Shown here in pieces: positions 1 through 5,385 of a stretch of 12,544 bases of DNA. Position numbers and translations under genes: made by a program. The stretch is taken from the NCBI GenBank assembly GCA_002348725.1, contig DEAO01000031.1, positions 17,711 through 30,254 on the forward strand, given 5' to 3'. Below the pieces are notes generated by a model. It did no database searches. It saw only the letters and a list, made by a program, of their open reading frames with translations, and was not told the DNA's origin. This DNA is from Fidelibacterota bacterium UBA2980 (lineage in GTDB: Bacteria > Fidelibacterota > Marinisomatia > Marinisomatales > Marinisomataceae). Within the stretch, counting starts at the first letter, position 1; the number at the start of each line of letters is the position of its first letter.

Positions 1-67
1 ATTATAACACATCAATCCAAGAATTAATTAAACTTAAAGTGTTAGTTTATACTATCCCTGTATCTCC

Positions 68-799
68 TTATATAAGTGAAAATGAAATTATATCATTAAC
101 AAAATTTTTATTATATTTTTCGGATGTCACCACATCATTATGGCCTGCGCCCTTATATATTTTATAGGAAGCATTCAAATGATCTTTTAAAAACAATGCT
201 GCATGTTTTGGCATAATATTATCCCTATCATTTATAATACATAATACATTATCAGGACCGCTAAAATGAGGTTGATCATAAAATCCTTGCCATGAATTAC
301 GATAATTTAAGAATTCTTTTAAAAATTGAGGATCCTCTCTCACGGTTTTTGTCCAAAATTTGTGTTGAACTTCCTTAGGTGTATGTCTTGTAAAAAACAT
401 GGGTTGAGTAACCCAATATGGCATATATCCACCAAACATTAGTCCCATCATCATTTTTTTCAATCTTTTTTTAATAAAATTACTTTTATTCTTCTTTTCC
501 TGAGGAGAAATTCCTGATGCAACAATAATTAATTTATCAATTTTTTCCCCTAATTGGTAAGCAACATACCCTGCGAAAAGACCACCCAAGCTATGCCCTA
601 CCATAACTATCTCTCTATCTGGATATTTTTCCATAATATTCTTAACACCATTAAGAGCAGAATTGAAGGCTGCTTCCATGCTAGTAAAATCTAAATCTAT
701 TAGTGAATAATGGATGTTTTTCTCGTCTAATAGAGGTGTGATAGGCCCCCAAAAAAACGATCTAATACCAATTCCGTGAAAAAAAATAAAATGTTTCAT
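68..799 (-). CDS. Alpha/beta hydrolase family protein
   Basis: This is a 243-residue single-domain alpha/beta hydrolase, probably cytoplasmic since no signal peptide or membrane segment is visible. The N-terminal FFHGIG (residues 6-11) fits the oxyanion-hole loop. GHSLGG gives the nucleophile Ser70, DRDN around residues 191-194 offers the acid, and GAGHND gives His220, so the catalytic triad looks complete. A basic, methionine-rich stretch at about 103-135 fits a variable lid. The substrate cannot be told from sequence; esterase, lipase or thioesterase activity are all possible. The ATG lies 22 bases after the tRNA-Leu gene with no SD in between, so the mRNA may come from processing of a tRNA-containing transcript. 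The family is clear; the function is not. Confidence 0.85.
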   Translation of the reverse strand: MKHFIFFHGIGIRSFFWGPITPLLDEKNIHYSLIDLDFTSMEAAFNSALNGVKNIMEKYPDREIVMVGHSLGGLFAGYVAYQLGEKIDKLIIVASGISPQEKKNKSNFIKKRLKKMMMGLMFGGYMPYWVTQPMFFTRHTPKEVQHKFWTKTVREDPQFLKEFLNYRNSWQGFYDQPHFSGPDNVLCIINDRDNIMPKHAALFLKDHLNASYKIYKGAGHNDVVTSEKYNKNFVNDIISFSLI

Positions 800-821
800 T
801 TAATTATGATTTTAAGGAATG

Positions 822-907
822 TGCCCGGAGCCGGACTCGAACCGGCACGGAGTTTAAGCTCCGAGGGATTTTAAGTCCCTTGTGTCTACCAATTTCACCA
901 CCCGGGC
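822..907 (-). tRNA. tRNA-Leu (anticodon UAA)
   Basis: The reverse complement folds into an 86-base class II tRNA. The acceptor stem GCCCGGG pairs with TCCGGGC (one G-T pair), and the discriminator base is A. The anticodon stem AGGGA/TCCCT encloses loop CTTAAAA, giving anticodon UAA, which reads UUA, a frequent leucine codon in AT-rich genes. A long variable arm (CGGAG/CTCCG) and the T arm GCCGG-TTCGAGT-CCGGC support leucine identity. The 3' CCA is not encoded (the discriminator is followed by CAT), so a CCA-adding enzyme is needed. It lies 15 bases downstream of tRNA-Cys in the same orientation. Confidence 0.97.
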
Positions 908-922
908 AACACATTTTCCCTG

Positions 923-996
923 AGGCGTCGGTCGGATTCGAACCGACGAATAGCGGTTTTGCAAACCGATCCCTTAGACCGCTTGGGTACGACGCC
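923..996 (-). tRNA. tRNA-Cys (anticodon GCA)
   Basis: The reverse complement gives a 74-base tRNA. The acceptor stem GGCGTCG pairs fully with CGACGCC, and the discriminator is U, the identity base for cysteine. The anticodon loop TTGCAAA gives GCA, and the T arm GTCGG-TTCGAAT-CCGAC is perfect. The D stem has three pairs (CCC/GGG). The outermost anticodon-stem pair, position 27 with 43, is a T-C mismatch. CCA is not encoded (the discriminator is followed by CAG). It starts 34 bases after the tldE stop and precedes tRNA-Leu in what is probably one transcript. Confidence 0.96.
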
Positions 997-1019
997 AATT
1001 TTTAACCCAAAAACGTGAA

Positions 1020-1047
1020 AATATAGATATTTAGAGAGTTAATTCAA
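1020..1047 (-). promoter_or_regulatory. Possible promoter for the tRNA-Cys/tRNA-Leu unit
   Basis: On the minus strand TTGAAT (1047-1042) is followed after 16 bases by TATATT (1025-1020), a plausible -35/-10 pair. It would start transcription near 1013, about 17 bases before tRNA-Cys. The -35 part overlaps the 3' end of tldE. This is a pattern match in AT-rich sequence; read-through from tldE is the alternative. Confidence 0.3.
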
Positions 1048-2371
1048 AGTCATTAACAAGTATTCCAGGACAATTAGTTTCTCCTGGGTTTCTACCATCA
1101 TAAGTATCTATTACTGGTCGCCCTAAAACTTTGCTTCCAACCGCTTCTAGATTATCTCCAAAGAAATTATAAAAAGAATCGTCAAAACGCATGGTTTTGA
1201 TTGGAGCAACCATTTCTCCGTTCTCTACCCAATAACATACATATCGGGTTAAACCTGTAATTCTACCCCCTAAATTATCGCTCCAATTTAAATAATGAAT
1301 ATTCGAAAGAAATAAACCAGTATCTAAGGCTTTTAACTTATCATTATCGTCTAATAATCCTCCATGAATGAATGGAGAACGCAAATATTCGCCCATGCCC
1401 CACGTATTATCATCTTCAGCATAATTTGACACAAGATTATACTCTTTTGCTGTTTTGGAGTTAATTAAGGCGTTTTTAAATACACCCTCAGAAATAATTG
1501 GAATCGTATTTGATACTTCCCCTCTTGTATTAAACGGAGCAGTAGTCATATTTTCAAAGGATTCATCTAAGGAAAATAGAGGTGACAAATTCTTATTTTT
1601 GTCTCTCATTTTAATAAGACAACTTGATCCTTTTCGTATTGAAGATTCACTAACACCATTCCAAGAAAACATGTCAATAAAATCAGCAACAGCAAAAGGT
1701 TCAAACCATGTTCTATATTTGCCTGGTTTTAGCTCCATTCTTGGCTTATTCATTAATGATAATTGATGAGATGCTTCTCTATAAACACGATTAAAATCGG
1801 ATTCATTCCAATCTGAATTTGGATATAATACTTTTACCATGTTTTCTTTCTCATCAATTAAAGAAAAATCAAATAAGAAAGAATCCTTTTCAAACCAATG
1901 TTTAGTGCCGCTAGACGTGCAACAACCACGGAAAATTTTTCCAGAACTCCACACTCCTGTTAACACATTTTTATCAATAACTCCCATCAAAGAATCAAGA
2001 ATTTGGTCTCGTTGAGGTAAATTGCCTAGCGCATCAATTTCAACGGAGTCAAATTTATCAGGAAAGACAATATTGCTATTTGATGGCGTTGCATCCAAAG
2101 AGGCTCTTAAAACATCAATTTCTCGAGTTAGATTCTTAACAGAAAAATCAATATCTGATGATATGGTTGTCATTGATTGTAAAGATTTATTATCGTGATA
2201 CAATGAGAGTGTAATATTAAAATCTTCGATAATTCCAGACTGTCTTAGTTTTGAATCATTAAAACGAAAATATTGGGAGTCTTCTCCCTCTAAAAACAGC
2301 GTCAATTGTTCATTGGAATTCAAATAATCAAACGCTTTAGTGCAAATAGTATAAAATATATCTTTTTTCAT
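1031..2371 (-). CDS. tldE: TldE/PmbA-like protease partner subunit
   Basis: This 446-residue protein belongs to the TldD/PmbA family but has no HExxxH zinc motif, which marks it as the TldE (PmbA) subunit. In characterised members TldE forms a heterodimer with TldD and helps present unfolded peptides to its active site; the pair acts in the cytoplasm in peptide degradation, CcdA antitoxin turnover and maturation of some ribosomally made peptides. The C-terminal segment (NCPGILVNDFEL) and the glycine-rich stretch around DNLGGRITGLTRY fit the family. The start ATG overlaps the tldD stop by one base (TAATG), implying translational coupling and balanced amounts. It is somewhat divergent but full length. 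No peptide precursor gene is visible nearby, so a general peptidase role is the cautious reading. Confidence 0.85.
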   Translation of the reverse strand: MKKDIFYTICTKAFDYLNSNEQLTLFLEGEDSQYFRFNDSKLRQSGIIEDFNITLSLYHDNKSLQSMTTISSDIDFSVKNLTREIDVLRASLDATPSNSNIVFPDKFDSVEIDALGNLPQRDQILDSLMGVIDKNVLTGVWSSGKIFRGCCTSSGTKHWFEKDSFLFDFSLIDEKENMVKVLYPNSDWNESDFNRVYREASHQLSLMNKPRMELKPGKYRTWFEPFAVADFIDMFSWNGVSESSIRKGSSCLIKMRDKNKNLSPLFSLDESFENMTTAPFNTRGEVSNTIPIISEGVFKNALINSKTAKEYNLVSNYAEDDNTWGMGEYLRSPFIHGGLLDDNDKLKALDTGLFLSNIHYLNWSDNLGGRITGLTRYVCYWVENGEMVAPIKTMRFDDSFYNFFGDNLEAVGSKVLGRPVIDTYDGRNPGETNCPGILVNDFELTL

Positions 2372-3810
2372 TACACGCCCCCAAAAACTTGAATATCTTT
2401 AAACATGCATAAAGGAGAAGCATGCCCAACACGTTCCACTTGATTTGGTTCTCCTTTTCCGCAATTTGGGGTCCCAAATACTTCAAATGTATCTTCATTT
2501 CCCACCATATGTAAACTTTTCCAAAATGGATTGGTTATTCCTCGATAATTTGGATTTTTTACAACCTTTGTCAGTTCTCCATTTTCAATCATTCTTCCGT
2601 ATTCACATCCAAATTGAAATTTGTTACGATAATCATCAATAGACCAAGAACGATTACTTTCCATATATACTCCGCGTTCAATACTGCCTATAATCTCGTC
2701 TCTCGTTGAAGAACCAGGTAATAAATTAATATTTGCCATGCGATCAATTGGAATACGATTCCATGAAGAAGCTCTTAAATTTGACACACCATCAACATTA
2801 GATCGTACTTGACTTTCAATTCCACCAAGGCCTCGCACCAATATTCCATCTTTTATTAAATATTCTTTTGTGGCAGGCATCCCAGAATCATCAAATGCAT
2901 ACGTTGCTAATTGATTATCAATTGTAGGATCAAAGACAATATTCATTAAATCTGATCCATATTGGAGCGATCCAAAATCTTCTAAACTAACAAAACTTGA
3001 TCCAGCAAAATTACGTTCATCTCCGAGGATACGATCCAATTCTAATGGATGTCCTATACTTTCATGGATTTGTAACATCATTTGATCTGGAGCAAGTACT
3101 AAATCGGTTATTTCTGTTGGACATTGGTCTGCTAAAAGCAATTCAACTGCTTGATCTGAAACCATAGCTGCTTCTTTCTGGATATCATAATCTTTTACAA
3201 ACGTTGCTCCAGTTTGATAACAATGCCCTCTCATACCATGATTGGACCTTGTTTGGCTATCTAATTTGTTTTTTGCAGTCGATGAAAGCTCGATAAGTGC
3301 CATATCCATCTTCTGATCAATATCGGCTCCTGAGGTGCTATAAATTTTTGTTGTACGCTGTACCAATTCAATTGAAACAGCAGCATGTACAATTTCTTTT
3401 GGGCGCAACAATGTTTCTGCTCCAGATAAAGCAATGTCTTTCACGTCAGAAATAGATAAATCCATGACTGAATCAGAACATTTTGTTCTATACGTTCCTT
3501 CATGTCCTTTGCGCACTTCTTCTTGGGTAAACTTATAAATAGAATATTTGGAAGCTCTTTTTGCATTTTCACATGCAGTATGAATTGATTTGAGAATATG
3601 CTGTTCATCTAAATAAGGAGTTGCATAATAAGCAAATTGCCCATCCACAAGCACATCAATCATCACTCCTTTAGAACAATTTCTTTTAATATTATCAACA
3701 TCAGAATTGTTAGTGGATAATGAATTTTGGATTTCTTCTACATATCGTATCCCAACCCAATCAGCAGGATAATCAATTTTTGATAATATTTTTTTAAAAT
3801 TTAAACTCAT
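2371..3810 (-). CDS. tldD: TldD-like zinc metalloprotease subunit
   Basis: This 479-residue protein carries the metalloprotease signature HESIGH at residues 249-254 (HExxxH, two zinc-ligand histidines and the catalytic glutamate), followed by LELDR. Cys450 (FGTPNCGKGEPNQ) matches the third zinc ligand of TldD. It is predicted to be the catalytic half of the TldD/TldE peptidase, cleaving unfolded peptides in the cytoplasm. Length is typical of the family (about 450-480). It is the first gene of a minus-strand unit with tldE and is divergent from hsp20. The ATG at 3810 has no SD; a 10-bp hairpin lies just upstream at 3825-3858. An upstream ATG at 3820 is in a different frame. The identification is secure; the natural substrates are unknown. 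Confidence 0.93.
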   Translation of the reverse strand: MSLNFKKILSKIDYPADWVGIRYVEEIQNSLSTNNSDVDNIKRNCSKGVMIDVLVDGQFAYYATPYLDEQHILKSIHTACENAKRASKYSIYKFTQEEVRKGHEGTYRTKCSDSVMDLSISDVKDIALSGAETLLRPKEIVHAAVSIELVQRTTKIYSTSGADIDQKMDMALIELSSTAKNKLDSQTRSNHGMRGHCYQTGATFVKDYDIQKEAAMVSDQAVELLLADQCPTEITDLVLAPDQMMLQIHESIGHPLELDRILGDERNFAGSSFVSLEDFGSLQYGSDLMNIVFDPTIDNQLATYAFDDSGMPATKEYLIKDGILVRGLGGIESQVRSNVDGVSNLRASSWNRIPIDRMANINLLPGSSTRDEIIGSIERGVYMESNRSWSIDDYRNKFQFGCEYGRMIENGELTKVVKNPNYRGITNPFWKSLHMVGNEDTFEVFGTPNCGKGEPNQVERVGHASPLCMFKDIQVFGGV

Positions 3811-3824
3811 AGTCAGTCATTTTT

Positions 3825-3858
3825 GCATAGATTTTATCTCTAAAAAACAAATCTATGC
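3825..3858. repeat. Inverted repeat with 10-bp arms in tldD leader
   Basis: GCATAGATTT (3825-3834) is perfectly complementary to AAATCTATGC (3849-3858) across a 14-base spacer. It lies 14 bases upstream of the tldD ATG. No T run follows either arm, so it is not a standard intrinsic terminator. It may be a leader hairpin affecting tldD translation, or an operator for a dimeric regulator. Confidence 0.6.
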
Positions 3859-3868
3859 CATTAATGGC
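3857..3868. repeat. 12-bp perfect palindrome GCCATTAATGGC
   Basis: GCCATTAATGGC reads identically on both strands. It overlaps the last two bases of the preceding inverted repeat and sits between that repeat and the heat-shock-like promoter. Size and symmetry suit a dimeric regulator site, but no regulator is known from the sequence. Confidence 0.45.
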
Positions 3869-3872
3869 TACC

Positions 3873-3900
3873 TGTCTGAAAATAATGCAGACATTCCCCA
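3873..3900 (+). promoter_or_regulatory. Possible sigma-32-like heat-shock promoter for hsp20
   Basis: CTGAAA (3876-3881) and CCCCA (3896-3900) are separated by 14 bases. This resembles the sigma-32 pattern CTTGAAA-N(13-15)-CCCCAT. The -35 half lies within an inverted repeat, TGTCTG (3873-3878) with CAGACA (3888-3893), that could bind a repressor. Transcription would start near 3908, leaving a leader of about 55 bases. The downstream gene being a small heat-shock protein makes the match more believable. Many non-proteobacterial groups use other heat-shock systems; a housekeeping-type TAATAT at 3931-3936 without a clear -35 is an alternative. Confidence 0.45.
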
Positions 3901-3949
3901 CCTGGCATCATTATTGTAACTATATAAGCGTAATATAAATAATTAAACC

Positions 3950-3956
3950 AAAGGAG
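3950..3956 (+). promoter_or_regulatory. Strong Shine-Dalgarno of hsp20
   Basis: AAAGGAG ends six bases before the hsp20 ATG at 3963. It fixes that start and stands out because nearly all other genes in the window lack an SD. Confidence 0.85.
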
Positions 3957-3962
3957 TTTAAA

Positions 3963-4376
3963 ATGAGTTTAATAAAATGGAAACCATTAAACAACCAAAT
4001 AGATACATTTGATAATGTATTTGATCAGTTTTTTAATGATTTTGCGTTTGATCCTCGATTTAGCCTAACTACAAATCAACCATACTCTTATATGAATGAA
4101 AATAAAAAAGAATATTATTTGAATATGGATTTGCCAGGCGTTGAGAAGAAAGATGTCAATGTGCGTGTTGAAAACAACCACGTTATTGTTAGTGGAGAAC
4201 GAAAAAATGACAGCGCTAACAAACATTTTTATGGAAAATTTGAACAAATCTTCAAAGTTCCTGAAAATGTCAAAGTTGACAAGATCAATGCAAGCCTAAA
4301 AAATGGAGTTTTGAACATTTCTTTTCCTAAAGATAAAAATGCGATTGGAAAAGAGATTGATATCAAAATTTCTTAA
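3963..4376 (+). CDS. hsp20: Small heat-shock protein, Hsp20/alpha-crystallin family
   Basis: This 137-residue protein is an ATP-independent holdase that would bind unfolding proteins in the cytoplasm during stress and pass them to DnaK/ClpB. After a variable N-terminal region (about 1-40, phenylalanine-rich, FDNVFDQFFNDF) comes the alpha-crystallin domain from about 45 to 130. It includes the typical YYLNMDLPGVEKKDV, VSGERK and the conserved NGVLNISFPK. The C-terminal EIDIKIS contains an I-x-I motif (IDI) used for oligomer assembly. The length is normal for bacterial members. It is preceded by a strong SD and a possible heat-shock promoter and followed by an intrinsic terminator, so it is probably a single-gene unit with inducible, high expression. 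Confidence 0.95.
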   Translation: MSLIKWKPLNNQIDTFDNVFDQFFNDFAFDPRFSLTTNQPYSYMNENKKEYYLNMDLPGVEKKDVNVRVENNHVIVSGERKNDSANKHFYGKFEQIFKVPENVKVDKINASLKNGVLNISFPKDKNAIGKEIDIKIS

Positions 4377-4399
4377 TTAGGAAATAAATAAAAAAAGAA

Positions 4400-4423
4400 G
4401 GGGCATTTAGCCCCTTTTTTTTT
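4400..4423 (+). terminator. Rho-independent terminator after hsp20
   Basis: GGGGC (4400-4404), loop ATTTA, and GCCCC (4410-4414) are followed by nine T residues (4415-4423). An A-rich stretch precedes the hairpin, so it could also work on the minus strand. It lies 23 bases after the hsp20 stop and ends just before the next gene's GTG at 4435. Confidence 0.95.
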
Positions 4424-4428
4424 AATAT
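4423..4428 (+). promoter_or_regulatory. Possible -10 element giving a leaderless start at 4435
   Basis: TAATAT at 4423-4428 is followed by six bases and then the GTG at 4435, a normal -10 to +1 distance. The mRNA could therefore begin at the start codon. A -35 at the usual spacing would fall in the GC-rich terminator stem and does not match the consensus. Supported only by spacing and by the lack of room for a leader after the terminator. Confidence 0.3.
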
Positions 4429-4434
4429 TGCTAT

Positions 4435-5385
4435 GTGATTTACGACAATATACTACAAACTATCGGCTCTACCCCTGTTGTAAAGCTTAATTCCATTGCT
4501 TCTCACTTAGAATGCAACATGTTTGCAAAATTAGAATTGTTTAACCCTGGAGGATCTGTAAAAGATCGCATTGCGTTTGAAATGATAGATTGTGCAGAAA
4601 AAAGTGGTAGAATTAAACCAGGTGATACCCTTATTGAAGCAACATCTGGCAATACAGGAATTGGCCTTGCATTAGGAGCTGCTGTCAAAGGGTATAAACT
4701 TATCATAGTCATGCCTGAAAAAATGAGCATGGAAAAAGAGCTCACAATCAAAGCATTAGGGGCAGAAATTATTAGAACACGCACCGAAGCTGAATATGAT
4801 GATCCAGATAGTAATTTTTCTATCGCAAAAAAATTAAATAGTGAAATTCCAAATAGTCATATACTAGACCAATGGGAAAACGAATGTAATCCTGATTGTC
4901 ATCACGACAATACTGCTCAAGAAATATTAGATGATTTTGGTACTGATTTGGACATGGTTGTCATGGGAGTTGGTACCGGAGGAACCATCACTGGAGTTGG
5001 AAAACGTCTCAAAAAAGAAATTCCTGGTATCCAAATTATTGGCGCAGATCCCTATGGTTCAATTCTTGGAGGTGGCGATGAAGTCCATTCATACCATGTT
5101 GAAGGCATTGGATATGACTTTTTTCCAAAGATTTTTGATAGTTCTGTCGTCGATAAATTTGTAAAAGTAAACGACAAAGATAGCTTTGAAACCGCTAGAA
5201 GCCTTATAAAAGATGAAGGACTCTTAATCGGAGGTTCGTGTGGTGCAGCTACTTTTGCGGCTTTAGAGGCAGCAAAATCACTCAAAAAAGGGCAAAATTG
5301 CCTAGTAATCCTTCCTGATGGAGTTCGAAATTATATGAGAAAGTTTATTTCAGACGATTGGATGAAAGAAAATGATCTTATTTAG
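4435..5385 (+). CDS. cbs: PLP-dependent cystathionine beta-synthase-like enzyme (catalytic core)
   Basis: This 316-residue fold-type II PLP enzyme would join serine (or an activated serine) with homocysteine to give cystathionine, or with sulfide to give cysteine. GGSVKDR contains the PLP lysine Lys43, TSGNTG (70-75) is the substrate loop, GTGGT (180-184) the phosphate loop, and GGSCGA carries Ser268. VEGIGYDF (222-229) and the closing VRNYMRKFISDDWM resemble animal cystathionine beta-synthase more than CysK or CysM, where I recall these blocks differing. It ends where the catalytic core of that family ends, lacking the C-terminal CBS (Bateman) pair and the N-terminal heme segment. The GTG is the only usable start: an in-frame TAA occurs at 4423-4425 and no SD is visible. 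The stop overlaps the convergent uvrC end by eight bases. Cysteine synthase remains possible. Confidence 0.75.
   Translation: MIYDNILQTIGSTPVVKLNSIASHLECNMFAKLELFNPGGSVKDRIAFEMIDCAEKSGRIKPGDTLIEATSGNTGIGLALGAAVKGYKLIIVMPEKMSMEKELTIKALGAEIIRTRTEAEYDDPDSNFSIAKKLNSEIPNSHILDQWENECNPDCHHDNTAQEILDDFGTDLDMVVMGVGTGGTITGVGKRLKKEIPGIQIIGADPYGSILGGGDEVHSYHVEGIGYDFFPKIFDSSVVDKFVKVNDKDSFETARSLIKDEGLLIGGSCGAATFAALEAAKSLKKGQNCLVILPDGVRNYMRKFISDDWMKENDLI

Noticed and set aside
3..167. Open plus-strand frame from the left edge, possibly the 3' end of a convergent gene
   Set aside because: It would overlap about 100 bases of the hydrolase 3' end on the opposite strand, including codons near the catalytic histidine; I recognise no family in it and the fragment is too short.
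804..998. 64-codon minus-strand open frame
   Set aside because: It is the translation of the tRNA-Cys and tRNA-Leu genes, which explain the sequence completely.
1031..3810. tldD/tldE as part of a peptide natural-product (RiPP) cluster
   Set aside because: No small precursor gene, transporter or modifying enzyme is visible nearby; neighbours are tRNAs, a hydrolase and a chaperone.
3903..3918. Sigma-54-like site TGGCAT-N5-TTGTA upstream of hsp20
   Set aside because: The GG-N10 spacing fits but the essential GC of the -12 element is GT; no sigma-54 activator or enhancer is seen, and the heat-shock-like promoter fits the gene better.
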